From the NCBI GenBank assembly GCA_942486035.1, contig CALNXK010000183.1, positions 504,501 to 568,500 of the forward strand: a stretch of 64,000 nt of DNA, read 5' to 3'. The stretch is from Porites lobata. Its lineage: Eukaryota; Cnidaria; Anthozoa; Scleractinia; Poritidae. The first letter of the stretch is position 1. Each line of letters begins with the position of its first letter. Shown here piece after piece: positions 1 through 15,100 of this stretch. The notes beneath the pieces were generated by a model that saw only the letters and a program-made list of their open reading frames with translations, ran no database searches and was not told the origin of the DNA. The position numbers and the translations under genes were made by a program.

Positions 1-197
1 ATTATTTCTCACTGTAGCTTGACTAACGATCTTTTGTAGTTGACTACACAAACTTGGGTGGCAAAAAAGGTTGAAAATAAAATTGAAAGAAAAGGCTATA
101 ATATTGTTCAGAACAATTCTTGTCTGTCACCTGAAAAGTTAGATACAGAACTTTAGTATTCAAAGTTCAATGCTGTGCTTTATTTACATACTTCCAG

Positions 198-3100
198 GCT
201 CTTTATGACTATCAACCCAGTATAAATGATGAAGACCCATCACAAGCCTGGATCTCAACCATGGAGAAGGCTTATGTGAACCTTGGAAGGTGATGTACAT
301 GTAGTTTATTCAATAGTATGCTATAATTAAGTATCATCATTATGTTTTTCCTGTTTGAAAAATGGTATCCTAGTATGCCAGTTGTTATACTCACCTTTTA
401 AACATGTACACTGTACATTAGCTGTTCAAGAATACAGTCAGGTGTAGTGGCTGTTACTTAATAGAGTGGATGAATTACAGTGTGAGCCCATGGGCTTTCC
501 CTATTGTCCTCGCAAGAAAAAAAAGACAAAAGATGAGGTTTTGCATGAGGATGCACATTTGCTGCCAGCTTTTCATGCTTATAAGATCATGTCTGTAAGT
601 CAAAATAGATTTAAAAATAATTTAAAAACTGGATATGACAGCTTCATAGCAGACAAGAGCACAGGGAGGAACAGCATTCACAGCTGGTAATATGTTGTGG
701 TAATACGCAGTGATGCCATTTGGATTTTGCAATGCACCTGTGACCTTTGCATGACTGACAGACATATTTTTGGGAACATACCATCACCACTTTTGACAAC
801 TTTATTGCACATGTTGCAACCTTAGATGTTGAGGATGTGAAGCTCGCGGCAGTTCTTAAGTTGAACCTTAAAAAGTACACACATACATTTGTATGAATCG
901 AGGATCAAAAATCAAGTCAAGAGTCATGATGTGATTCTTGATGATAGTGTATTAATTCTTGATGCTCAATTCCCGTAAGAATCACCAAGGAGAACGTTTC
1001 TTTGTCAAAGTTCCAGTTATTGACCCTCTACTCTTCATAATCTTGGGCTGTGAGGAATTTTCACACTTTGAGTAATCGTTTTACTTCTTGAGGGAACACC
1101 GTGAAATGTTTTTAAAGCATCACAGTTTGGTTGGTTTTGTTATGGCCATGTCACCCAGACAAAACAACCAAAACAGTACGAAATCTGCGATGAATGTGCT
1201 ATGCTATGTTTATAAAAGAATGCTGTTTTAGCTAGCTGAATCCTGTTGTATAATACTCCCACAGAGAACCCAAATACTGCATTAGCTCCATCATAATCCG
1301 TTGCTATTTAGTTGACTGTTTCCCTGGGTCTTTAAGAGTCATTTTGGAAGAGATTTCAATCAGATTGAAGATAGTTTACCTTGCTGGTTTTTTAATGTTC
1401 AATCTTGTCTGACACACACTATTTATGTCTCAAGGTTTAATTAATTATTAGTAACTATTGACTCTCCTTGGGAGACAATCTTGCATTTTAATCTACAAGA
1501 AACATTCAGAACCGGCAAGGTAACCTGTCCTCGATCTGATTGAAATCTCACCTTTTTTAAAATGACTAACTAAAACACAAGTATCTTCTCAGGAACACAA
1601 GTGAATAACAACAGATTATGATATAGCTAATACAGTGTTCGGGTTCCCTGTGATACTCCCAACAGAACTGAAAATACCACCCTACAGAAAAAAACTATTT
1701 ATTAACAGCCATATTTAAGAATACTAGAAAACACATTCATAAGAGAACAACATATAGATCAGAACAAACCAGTACATGTAATTGAACCCAAATGTTTCCT
1801 TATTGCAGATTAGATGCAGTGCTGGGTTACAACCACGTCCCAAGATTTTTTAATTCCCTAATGAATTACTATCTATCAGACCACTTGGCCCTTGCCACAG
1901 CTGTTCAAAATACAATGAAGGTATTAGCATTGCTATAGAATAGAAAAAATAATGTTTATAAATCTAAAAAGAAAGCTTTAGTTGTGTCAAATGTCTTTCA
2001 GATGTTAAAGAGGGTCTTGTTGATCATGATTAGGATGGGACTATATTTTTGTTATTAGACACATTTACAATGTACATGTAGAACCATGGTTTTATGTCTC
2101 ACCTTGCTGTTTGAGTTTTGATCCATTGTCCACTTTTGCACAGCGTTAGCCTTTTATAGGCAGTGGTGGTTTAATGTTGTTTTCTACTTTTACTTGTAGA
2201 CATTGCTTCTTAGTCTTGCACCTATTGCAGAAGAAGTCTGTGCAGAGGTTACCAAGTTGCCAGGTGCAAGCAATACATCTCTGCAGAAGATAATCAAGTA
2301 AGGGTTTATTTATGTATTTATATAAAGCCTTTTATTGCTATGTTTACCACTTTGTTATTGTCAGGGTAGTCACTAAGATTTCATGTTGTTGGGTACAAGC
2401 AATCAGTAGGCAGGAGAATTAAACAGCTACACGTAGGAAAATGTTCTGGTTCCAGTTTTTGTTTGTTTCCGATGAAAGATGCCAGGCATCATCATCATTG
2501 AACTCAGGGCAGACCTGCACTGCTGGTCCTAGTGGCAGCCCTGATTGTAAATCACTTGAACCCCGGGATAATGTGATTATTAGGTTGAATGATAGCTGAG
2601 ATTTGTTCCTACACAGGTGCATGGAGTCAGGTCTTCAATATCGTTATCAAGCATCTTGGGCTTCCATTTTGGAAGTGATCAAAGTTACATTTGAGGTAGG
2701 CCTTGCATAAAATAAAATGTTCGATGTTGTTTTCATGTGTGTCTTTTACCTAAACCTTTTCAATCCCAGAGTCAACAGGCCATTTCTAAGAAGAAAAAGA
2801 AGAGCTGTTTGTTCAGAATCTGTAAAAACCTTATTGGACATTACTGCAAAACTAAACGAGTGCAAAACAAAGACTTTCAGCAAGAGAACCATGCAAGGGT
2901 ATTGCATTCAGAAGAATATAAAAGGTTAGCAAAAAAGAAAATGGTGGTTCGGGAAGTGAATCCAAAAGAGTGAGTCAAGTGCAAAGAGGTCGAACAATAG
3001 ACAACTACTGGAAAAAAAGTAACATTTTCCAACAAAAGTCAGATTGTGCTCAGTATAAACGACCACGTTTACATTTGGTGAAAAGAGGACGAAAAGTACA

Positions 3101-6100
3101 ACCCACACAACAAGTTTGATGATCTGGAGATATATTTGTGTTGATAATACTGGAACTCTGACTGCGGTTAAAGGCAACATTAACTCTCCAAGTACATATT
3201 GACATCCTAGACAGGAACTTATGGCCAGTAGTTGTCTGGTATGTTGAAGATAAACACTACTTTTTCATGGATGACAATGCACCTGTTCACAGAGCCCACA
3301 CAAAAGTATAAGATCAAAACAAAGTAACCTTTATGGAATGACCAGCATTATCACTATATTTACATACAATAGAAAATACTTGGCTGTACCTGAAAAGTGA
3401 GCTACAAAAGGCCGCGGTAAATATCACGACCAAAAATGATCTGTGTGAAATCCAGAGCATTTGGCGGAAGATCAAATTGGATTATTTAAGAAACCTTTAC
3501 CAGTCCATACCCGACCGCCTAGACAATACAATAATCTCAGATTAGGAAGTGTGTTCGAGCTTTTTGTAGGTTAACTGTCAAATGTGACATTATTTGCTAA
3601 TAAATTAACGCTGCAGTACCAATTGATACGGACAGTGTGAGGTTTTGATAACGTGTGTAACAGGCGATCAAAGAAGAAGGTTAAGGTGGCATGTAGGCTT
3701 TAACACGAGTGGGGAAAAGGATGGAGGGAAAGAGGAAGAGAAACCCTTCTGTCCTGTTCTTTTGGTCTTCTTGGTTTTTTTGCATGTCTAAATTTCCCCA
3801 TCTCTCTTCCTGTTTGAAAGCACGTTATGTGGGCTATGTCTTAATAACCATTGTTAACACTATTTACTGTACCACAGTGTACCTTTTTATGACTTTTGAA
3901 AGAGGTATTGTACTGTAACAAAGAACTGTGAATGAGTCTAGTTTCTTGTATTTTAATGGAATGAATATGAAGTTCAACAATACGTTATAAAACTGTTTTT
4001 TTTAATGGTTATAGGAGATCAACGTAAATTTTAAGGTTGAAAAACTCCACATAGTAGTCTGTCATATTTAAAACGGCTAACTGTAAATGAACGATAAGAT
4101 TGTCACTCTACAGATTCAAATGTGAGGAAACTGTAACAAAAACTTTGTTAAATATCCAGCTCAGTGTAGGTTACTGGGTGCAAGTTTCTGAATCATAAGA
4201 TTTTCAAAACTTCCAATAATATCTTGCAAATGGTCTGGTATCATTGCAAAGCAACTCCGTGAAAACAGCTAGTGAACAACATTTACGTACTGTAGGCTAA
4301 AATTTGGAAAATGGCACTTTGTAAGCAAATTGAACAATAATATTGTGGAACAGTGTAGTGATGCAACAAAACACTAACAAGACTTGCACTGTCCTACAAG
4401 TATGTTATAATAGGACTTATGTCAAGTGCAAGACAACAATGTTTCAGCTTTTAGTTTCTATATTTTAATGGGATCAATGTCGATGAGTTTGTGGGATTGT
4501 GTGTCGTAACTTAACTTTGCCATATCAATGTCCAACAGCGTCTCAAGGACTTCATCTTCTTCTGCTTCTTCGTGTAATCCGGGTAGTGCAAACAACTTGC
4601 TGACTATTTGTTGACCGCGAATGTTGAGGTTAATCTTTGTGTTTCTTTCCTCTTGGTTTTCAACGTACAGTCTGTGGCTCCACTGGACGTTGCAAGCAGT
4701 TGACTTCTGTGGAATCTTGCAATATTCACAGAGTGCGACCTTTCCTTTTATTGTTACCTTTTAAATGCAGTGAGAGTATGAACTGTTCTTATTAATGCTG
4801 CTTATTCCTAGAATACGTGCGGTAATCTCTTTGGAGGTTGAGATTTTGTCAAGTTTAGGAAGTGGGGTTTTGAAGGGTTCCACTTCTTCTCTTGTACACT
4901 CTGTTTGCTGTTTTGGTGTGTTAAGGTATTTCTGATCAGCATTTCCTTTCACTCTCAGTTTATTAAAGAAGTAGGTGCAACCTTGCTTTAGATGGTTTGC
5001 ATAATTGCCCCAAAGGACTATTTTTATGGTTCTGGAAGGATCTGTTACGTACCCTTCTTGCATTTTTAATTTAGTTCCTTTTATCAGAATTTTCTTTGTA
5101 CCTCCTACGTAGGCAAGGTAGTCCTTTATAGGGACAAGTTGCTCTGATCTGGTGCAACATTGGCTAGAGATTGGATTGATGTGACATCTTCTTGGCCTTC
5201 ATACTTGAAGTCAGCGGCTGTTGGTGCAATTGTTGTGTGTTTGCACATCTTGTACTGAGGCTGTATTTTTTTTAGCTTGACTGGTGATTTCTGGTTTTGA
5301 ATGGCTTTCAGGGTGTCTTTTTTACCGCTGCAAAACATTCACCTCATTAAGTGTCAGTTTGTGTCTGGAGATTGCAGTCGAAATAGTTGGCATGTCCAGA
5401 CGTTTTGACAGGTGATACCGAGTGAATGTAACATGTTAATTCTTCTCTAGGAAGAGAAGCAAGTAAGTATCATTTTTAATAAGACCTTTGTTTTCCATGA
5501 CGCAAAAGAATGCCTGGTATGATTTTAGAGAGTGAGATCAGTTATTGTTTCTTAAAGGTACTTATGGACATTTAACAACTAACAATTTTTATGGACATTT
5601 AACAATTAACAATTTTCTTACCAGCTATAATGTCTGCTAGCAGCATCCAATCTTCTTTTTCTGTAACAGGTTGCATCGACTGCTCATTCTGAGGTTCCTG
5701 TTCTTCGCTACTTTATACATTTTGTAATTTTTCATACCAGTCTGGTACATGTTGCTTTGCAGCTGTGCTTTCCAGAAAGTCTTTCCATTTCGTTACAAAT
5801 ACTTGTTCAGTCCCTTCCTGATCACCCCAAGCATTGTTCTGATTTGTGTGCCGTGGTTTATACTTCAGCAACTGGTATTTACAGTAAAAAGGAAAGTTTT
5901 GTCATTTCACATTTGATGTGAGAGTTGGAAATACTCTAGGTATCATTTTCCCAGCCTGATTTACTAGCTTGTCATTTGCTACTTTGTATTATTTTGCAAA
6001 ATTGATGAAATTCATTTCCAGAAAGTCAGGGACTTCTTTAACATATTTTTGGCCTTTGGAGTAAGTGTCAAGAGTAGAGTCATGAGTTTTAATATCTGCA

Positions 6101-9100
6101 TCTCCTCTTTTAACTTTTACCCTATGAGAGCCGTTCAACTTTATGAGCACTACATTGAATGAGCAGCTTATCAGCAGTCAGAGATAACAAATGGTGCCTA
6201 ACCTCTTTTGCAGAGTAATCATGTTTTTTTGCAGAATAATCACGTTGACTGAGTGACTTCATAATAATTTTTTAATTAGTTTACAGTTTTGGAATTATTG
6301 CATTGATTAATAAGAGAGTTAAATGCAACTTTGATTACAGACGAGTTTGGTTCACTTTTAGAAGGATATTTTGCTAGGTTCTCAACACAAGCATGATAGT
6401 CTACCACAGCCTGAATGTCACAATTTCCTCTTTAACCTTGAAGTTGAAGTTTCTGGTGGTTGTTAAGTCTAGGGTCATTTCTCTTTGTCACTACTTAAAC
6501 TTTGTACTGTGGATTTCCAGACTTTGTGTTTATAGCCTCAAATTGCAGTTTGGTATGATCATTGTTTTCAAATGGGAATCCAAACCTGCACTTAAGATTC
6601 AACTGATTTTGTTTTTTTTCCTTAGACAGTATGCTGTACTGGATCGTGTATGTCTTTGTACTGTATTCAGTAGGTCAGCATAATCATCATACATTTCTGT
6701 ATCAGTGTTGATGTCAACGTGACGTCTCTTACAGGGATGAATAGTTGGCTTTACCCAAGTTTCATTACTTGGAGGCTTTGGATTATATTTACATAACAAA
6801 CAATCTTCATAATCGCATATTGTTTGTGAAGCTTCTTTTCCTTCAGTGATGTCGTTCTTTGAATGTACAAAGTCTGCGTTATCAGCTTTTCTAATTGCTT
6901 GTTCAGCTAAGAAACCTTTAAGAGCTTTTTCCGAAAGATCACATAACCCTGGGTCGTTCGTAAGTTTTGCCACACCATGACAGTAATACTTCCTCTAGCT
7001 TTTTACTCAAATCGGTACCAGTGCCACTCAGCATTAAGTGATTTATACAACCAATACTTTACAAAGGTTTCTAGTCTTGATGTAAAAAACAGTCAGTAAT
7101 GTGTGGGTTGCTTATTGCATTTTGACAGTTACATTCAGGTGATAGCAAATTTTCACACAAATGACCAAATGGGGCATGAAGTTCAGGCCAATGCATGTCT
7201 GCTGAGGAAAATGTTAAGAAAAATGTTGGTAGCCCATCATGTGATATTACTGCCTTTAGATCTTTTTTAGCTTTTGGCCAGTAGGCATCAGAGCCACTGA
7301 TATTACCAAGATAGCGTGATACCTTAGAAGTGAAGGTACCTATATTGTTGGTTGATGCCATTTGTTTAATCTCTTCAGTGGTCGGATGTGCTTCTCCAGG
7401 ATTCTGTTTCAGAAATATCCCTGTGTGTTGAGGAATATGCTTTCTTTGAGTCATATTAAATGCCCAGTAGGCAAATCTTGGGTGTGTGGCAAAGCGATAA
7501 ACCCACTGGGTACCTATTTTTTCCTCCAAACTTGATGAGGTGTTTGACTCTTTCTGCAAATGATAGATCTCATAACAAAGCTGGGTTGGTAGGATCACCA
7601 CAAGCATTAGGAAACATTGTTGGAAAAGCGAGAGTCGCCAAGAAGAGAGTAATATACTCATTTATTGGTTCATGTCCTACTGTTGGCCTTCTTATGTGAT
7701 CAGGTTGTTGACACAGGTGTTGCTGAATAGCTTGTGCTTCTTTTAATTGACAATCTGGAATGGGTAGGAAACTGTTTTTTCTGTTCCTTCCGTATAAACA
7801 ATGTCATCCTCATTTTGATTTAAAGCACCTATGTTAGGGTCAGTAGGTTGAGAATCATCAAAGTCTTCAGTTTCAACTGACAGAAGTTCATTTGGTATCC
7901 CATTGTCAGGCAAGGAACGTAAGGAATTCTGATTGACAATGATATCTTTGTAGTGTGGATTATTAGTTATTAGCCATTGCAATACCTTAGCAACATTTTG
8001 TCTTCGAACAAATAAATCTTTATAGTTGTTGTCTTTGCCTTTTACCTCAATAATTATTACGGATAATTCCTTTGGATATCTTGATTAAGTCTGTGCTAAT
8101 TCTGAAACATTTTGTGGTAGGTTTATCCAGTGACCTGAAAATCCCTTTTGCCCACCAGGCTTTAAATAAACATGAATAAGGGGAAGTGCACGTGCTATTA
8201 GCATTTACTCAATTTGGGTCAGTCCCTGAAGTTTGGGAGGCATTGGTGATGGTACCATTTTATTCTACCTTGAAAACTGTTTTGGTTGTACTTTATCAGT
8301 TGCAAACCTAAGACAGTTATATTTGTCTCGACTGCGATAGGAACTTATAGGCCATGCGTCGTAACAATGCTGCACTGATAAACTGAATACTAGTTTGATT
8401 TTTGAAAGGCATTGAGGTTTCCCTTATTTGCCGGACTGCTCAGTGATGGAAGTATCAAATTCGTTGGATGTGATGTCATCTACAAATGCTGTTCTGCATC
8501 TTCTTGTCTCGTTTTGCAAGTTTTTCTTGTGTTTGCTCATTACTTTCCTTTGAATACCTTACTTTGTATCCCTGCCTCTTATCTGTTTTTGTTTACTCTT
8601 ATTTGTTTGGTTTATGAAAACCATCAACATTTGCTTCATTTTCTGACTGCTCACTAGAAGTATCAAACACTTTGGACTTTCGCAGGCGTTTTCTTGCATA
8701 TGCTTGCCTCCTTTTTTCAATCCTCTCTTGCTTTTACTGAGTAGTTTCCTTTGAACACTTTACTTTGTCTCAGCCTCGTATCTGCTAGTCTTTGTTGTTT
8801 TCTACTGATTTCGTTTTGAGAGTTCAGTTTTCCACAGCCAGGTTCTTCTAGAGTGAGCCTTTTGTTGTTTTTAGTTTTTGAAATTTGTTCAAGCTTTCTC
8901 TTTAATTACCTAACTGAAAAATTTCATGGTTATGACCAAAATACTCGACGAGTGCACCTATTGAGTTCATTCAGAGAACTCATGCTCGATGGAATACAAG
9001 TACTATCACTCGTTTCATTTTGTAGAAGACTACAATTGGTCATGCTTAATAGCAGACGAGCACACTGACTCGTTTCATTCAGATTGCCACCACAATGGGT

Positions 9101-12100
9101 AATGCACGATGGAAAGTGAGGACGATGACTTGGTTTATTTTGTTAAAGACCTTAGTGGGTCACGGACAATTGCATACAAGAACAATGACTCGATCCATTT
9201 GGTTGGAGACAATAAAAGGTTGGCTTACTGTTGTAAATACAACAACAGCAACGAAATGAAGTGAGCTGACAGAGACAAGTTTCGTCCTATGAACTCGACG
9301 CCAAAGATGTCGTTTTTACATGTCTTAGAAAGGCTTTGACAAATAGTTGCCATGAATCCTTTAAACATTGTACAAGACAACTTACGTAGACAAAAGAAGC
9401 AGCCAAAATCAACAGGGCACAAGATTGAGCAGTTGACCTCGTAGCAATGAATTCGTGCGTGGTGATTACGCATGCATATAAATTAAAAATGGCGACAAAA
9501 ATGGCCCAAATATGTGGCCAACAAAAAGGAATATGAAGAATCTGGCATAAAGTGCCTCTACTTCGGTAGCCACGAAAACAAAATTGGTAACCTTGCCTTG
9601 AAGAATAGATCGCGTTCTCCTTCGTCGAACGCAATGAAGCGTCATCTCACTAACCATTAAGGTAACTTTAAAGTTAGATTTGCTGAAAACGGTGCTGAAA
9701 TTAGCGCGCGTAAAATGTAAACAAATGCCGCCATGTTGAAGGTGACGAATACTTATTTCCCTTGACTGTATCTTGGTTCCTTGTGTTAGTGTAACATATC
9801 GTCATCCCCAGTTTGTTCCAAAGCTAGTAAGCTTGTTGTGGGAACCTCTATATACTGATTGTGTCTCATTTAATTTCTCAATTTTAGGTCTTTGGAAAAT
9901 ACTGTCCAACGTTACTGAAAAAGGTAAGCCATTTAATAGCCTCCTTCAATTAAAACGGGCGAGGGTCTTGTTCTTGAATGGTCAGAAGTGTTAGATACAA
10001 TGATAAAACGGTGGAAGAGTCACCTAACCGAGCTACCCTGGGTGAGCCTTTTACATGACAAAAAAAAAGGTTGGCCGGCTCGGTTAAAATGGCATGGTGC
10101 GTACAACCTTGAAAAGTCCTTGAATTCATTGAAGGTCCTTGAGAAGTGCTTTAATTCTTTAATTATTAGGTCTTGAAAAGTCGTTGAAATTCACTACCTT
10201 GTCGAAAACTATTTTTTGCATGAGCAATATCTTACTTCTGGCCCCAGTTGTTCAAAAGCTGGATAACGATATCCACTGGATAAATCTTTTGTGCAGTGGA
10301 TAACGCAATTGGTTTCTGTTATCACTTATCCGCTGGATAGTGCTATCCAACATTTGAACTGGGGCCTGATTCTTTATTTTCTTTATTTTTGTCAAAAAGT
10401 GAAGATGCACATGAAACGGCCGGAGCTTATCCCGGTTTCATTAGCATGAAGCATCTAGGAGTATTACTACTCCCCCCTGGACAGGATTCTAGTCCATCGC
10501 AGGGTTAACCCCCAGCAGTATCTCGCCAGTACCCATTTATACATCTGGGTGAAGCGAGACAAAGTGGAGTAAAATTCCTTGTCTAAGGAAACAATGCGAT
10601 GGGCGAGGTTTGAACCCCGGGCCTCCAAACCCTGAGTTCGAGGTGTTATGCAATCGGTCACACACGCCTCCATGCTATTTATGTACCTCAGATACAATTG
10701 CAAGTCATACCCAATCATTTTTCAAAGTGTTGCACGGGAAAGTAGTATATGATAATGTGATCAACTATGGCTGAAGAAGTAAAAATCGTAAATGACTTTA
10801 TGACGTGTTTTAGCCAATAAGGTGTTCACGAGGGGCTGAAGAATGCCGATTTCTTGAATAAATCTTAGTGCTTGAAAACTCAATTTGTCCTTGAAAAATC
10901 CTTGAAAAGTCCTAGAAATTTGTTTTTCTTCAGTTGTAGAAACCTTGAATGGTGACACGGCCAGTCATGTCACCCTTTTGTGATCGTAGGGACACCTTCC
11001 CAGCCGGGCCAACTTTTTTTCATATAAATTAACACTTTGGCTCGCCCACCCAGGTCAACTTGGTCAAGTATGCACCAGTGCTGTTGGCTTCGCGAAGGGG
11101 GTCAACTTTTTTATCAGATAAACTCGTGCTTAAGAAGCTGACTTGGCTGGGATGGTGACTCTTCTCCTCAGGTCAAGTTTTGTCCATATAAGTGGGGTCT
11201 TAGTTGTATCATATGTGTGGTCTATTGTTTCCTTGACTGCCACATTGATGAATTCTCTTTTGGTGCTGTTGTTGTTTGTTGTTGTTGTTGTTGTTATTAT
11301 TATTATGCACTGAACGTGTGCGCCTTGGTGAAGTTCTCCTCAAGGAAACTAGAATTCCTTGGTGAGGTTAACCTGCGATCCGTTTCTTTTTCCTTTGCGT
11401 GTCCACCGAATTTTGCCCCCCATCCCCTCCAAAATGTGCGTGCCTTATCACAGGTACTACAAAATGGATCAGTGGCTTAAAAATTAAGGTTTAAGTTTTC
11501 CTGCAACAAGGGCTATTTGAACTAGCAAACCATGCAGGTTCTATCCCAAGTAGATTGGCCCGTGCTGACTGAATTCTGAACCAGAACACTTTCTTACTGC
11601 ACTCAAATGATCTCTGACAGCAGGATTGGATGTTATTGTAATTATAAAAGTTTCACTTTGTATATCTTTCTGTGTTATTCTTATTACTCGGAAGCTCTTG
11701 ACATCACTTTGTGACCTGAGAGGAACTCATCAGTTTCCTCACATCAACAAATTGGACCAAGCCGTTGGTATGGCTATTCAGAAAATGGGGCCAAGGTACG
11801 AACTTCATGTTATCAATAGTGTCGCTCTCATTCTCACTGGAAACTCTCTTAAATTACCATTAACTTAAACTCTGCCGCAACCGGAACTATCCTTTATTTT
11901 CCTTAACTCCTTTTTTAATGAATTTTAACGAGCTACGTGAAACCCTCTGGTGCATGTATATGAGCTGCTACACCAAGCCCAAGAAAATGGACCCATGCAT
12001 AAATCCTCCTCTGTCGTTCTCTTATATTGAAAAGAAATAAAGTTGTTAATATCTGTCGGCTTGTTTTCATGAAACAATTATATCACTCACTCACTTGATT

Positions 12101-15100
12101 ATTTCACATTTGTCGCCTGTTAGACTAAAGCAAACTTGGCCTTAAGCAACTGATCTTATTTGAAGTGTGTTCATTTTTATTAATAGATCGACATTTCAAT
12201 TAGGTACCGTAGGTTTTATTTTCAAAATTTAGTCTACATGCTATTATACATTCGTTCTCAATACAGTTCGTTCAGTTTTTCCTTTTTTTTCTTTTCTTGT
12301 TTTTTTTTTAACGGCATAGCTTCTGCATTTGAATACTGACTTAAAATGTTGGACTGGAACCATGTACATTAGCTTTCTAGAGAACACTGCATTTTTGTCA
12401 GCCTAGAGCCGCAGAAATAAGTGCAGTATATCAACTGATGGAATGCACTCCACGCCATGTGTTTCTATTGTATGCCATAAGACAAATAAAACGTTATTGT
12501 TTGGTTAGCAATCAAGGTCTTAACGCTTTTTTCTTTTATTTCCAGGCTTGTGTTGGAAGCTGTGCCGCTGCAACTTGACAAGGAACTGTAAGTAACATCC
12601 TAATTTAAACAGAACAGACTAAAAATAGCTGTTGATTTGAGAATATCTTAATGCTGTTGCTTTTCATCAGTAGGATGCGGGAAATGTGTGCAAATTCGAC
12701 AATTGATTTCAGCTAAAATTGTCCTTAACGTCCTTAGCTAATTAAAGCTTTGCTGTAACTGATCCTACAGTAACTGAATCCAATGTTCATTCTTCATTAA
12801 AAATATTCCCGTGTCTGTAACATTCTTACTTCTGTGCAGAAGGAGATGAACTGAACAATTAATGTTAAACTTCCAGTAAATATGATACAAGAGGCGGGTG
12901 CTAAAACTGAAAAAGAAATACCTGTAGATTAAGGGTAACAGACGCGGAGCAGGTGTCCGGTCATTTTGCCATTCTATGTCTGGTACTTTGATACCAGTAT
13001 TTGAGTTTTTTGTTTAATTTTTTTTGAAAATCATAATTTTTTTTACTTGAGCAACTCACGATTTTACTGCTAGTCCCCCTCCCTGTCCCCCTGTTCCCTG
13101 TCCAACTACCCAATTTCATTAAAAAATTTACCTTTTATAGAAAATTTGAGTGAACTCCAGCCTTGCGTGGTAAATTGAGTTTTGGGTGTTTCTGTGTGTT
13201 CTATTTTAAAAATTTCCTAGGGGAGTATGCCCCCCAGGCCCCCACTAGGTAGCTCGCGCCTTCGGCGCTCGGAAGGCGCCTTGCAGCGCCAAAACATTTC
13301 GCGTCCGGTGCTTTCAGATATATGTCCGCTAACTTAAAAAACTGTGGAAAACTCTGCTGAAGAAATACAGTCAAACCCTGCTTTACAGACATCCACTTAA
13401 TACGGACATCTCATTATTACAGAAAGTTTGCTTTACCTCTTCTCTCAATTCAACCCTCTTAATGCGAGCACCACATTGATACGGACACCTTCTATGGCCT
13501 TCTCAGTGTCCGTATTAATGGGTATTCAATTAACATTATTGGTGACAAAGTGTTACTGTTTATTTGCAGAAGTGGAGCGTGTAACTTCCCCCGGAGCTGG
13601 CTTCTGCCAGTGTTGAAGGATAACGTTAAAGACACTGAACTCAAGTACTTCTTTGATGTAATGCTGCCTCTGTCTGCTAACCTTAGAACCAAAGGTAGAT
13701 TTGCGATTTTGAAACTGGTATATTTCGCCTGTCTTGGATTTTTTTATGACCACTTGTAGTTCCACGTCTAAACGTTTCCACGTGCCAAGATATCTGGGTG
13801 CGTTCCTTTGCGATGATCAGGATCAGGATCAGTGTTCCAAGATCACTTGGATCATGTTGTATCAAAATAATGAATCGACGGATCCTTGTCCAGAGTGGAT
13901 TCATCAGCTCATTTGGTGCGACGTTACCCAAGTGATCTCGGATCACTGATCCTGACCCAGATCATCCCAAAGAAACGCACCCTTTGCAGAGTTTATTCTA
14001 GAAATTGGCCAATGAGGGTCAAATGGGCCCCCTTTTGTAATTTTAGGGGGCCCTTTTTCAAAAAAGGGGGTCCAAGAAAGGATAAAAAGGTATTCTACAT
14101 GGGTCGGACTCGCCGGACGCTTTGTCGCCATTTTGGAACATTCTTGGCAACTGAAAATGCCTGGGCTCGAATTATTGCAGAATCCTGGATGTTTGTCTGG
14201 TGAAATAATGACTCAAACGAAGAAGAGAAAGGCAACTGAGACAGTAAGGGGCTATAAAATTTCAAAGTAAGTTTATAGAGCGGCCATCAAATGATTGTTG
14301 TTGTCAGTGATGTTCTCGAATACTATATTTCCAAGAAAATGGTACTTATCCTTGGGTCTATTTTTTTGTGCGCCATTTGACGCAGCAACGTAAATTTTAT
14401 GCGGCATTGTTTTCCAAATTGGGGAAATTCCGCAAGGCCACGCTCTAGAATAAACCCTGCTTTGATAACTTTCTTGATTTTAGCATCTTAATCATTTTTC
14501 ACCCGTTCTTATGGTGGTTATATTGTGGCTCAATCTTATCTTTGGTACAAATTTTATTTTCCTTTGTTTTTGGGTACGTTAGTGTATGATAATGAGTTTG
14601 ACACAAAGGAAAATGAAATTTAAACCAAGGATAAGATTGAACTACAACTGTTACATGGAAGTCTGCTGTGTACCATGTTCCATGTAAGTATCCAACTGAC
14701 TCTTTTCTGAAATTGCATTGTACACATTTTCATCTGAATTTTAGCGATATCACTAAGAGAAGCAGGGAAACTTCTGGAAAGTAAAGTGTATGACACTCTA
14801 CAACTTCAGGTTGGTTATGAGGCTTGTTGTTGATTCTTTCCTCCATTCTGGTTAATATCATTAGGCTTTTTTATTGTTTAGGTTTGCTGTCAAATTTTAG
14901 ATCATTGCTTGATTTTGGTTTGATGTGACTGATCATTTCTTTTAAGATATGGGACCTTTTGCCAGGATTCTGTACCCGTCCAACTGACTTGTGCCAGGTA
15001 ACAATTTGCCTTTTATGAATTAGGCTCAAAATCTTCAACTATGATGAACGTTATTTTGACTGTGTGGTAGGTTGTTCCTTTGCATTAAGGTTCACATCGC

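Noticed and set aside
13886..14203. 105-codon ORF over the palindromic MITE
   Set aside because: Runs through a hairpin repeat and low-complexity GGGCCC text; no homology signal.
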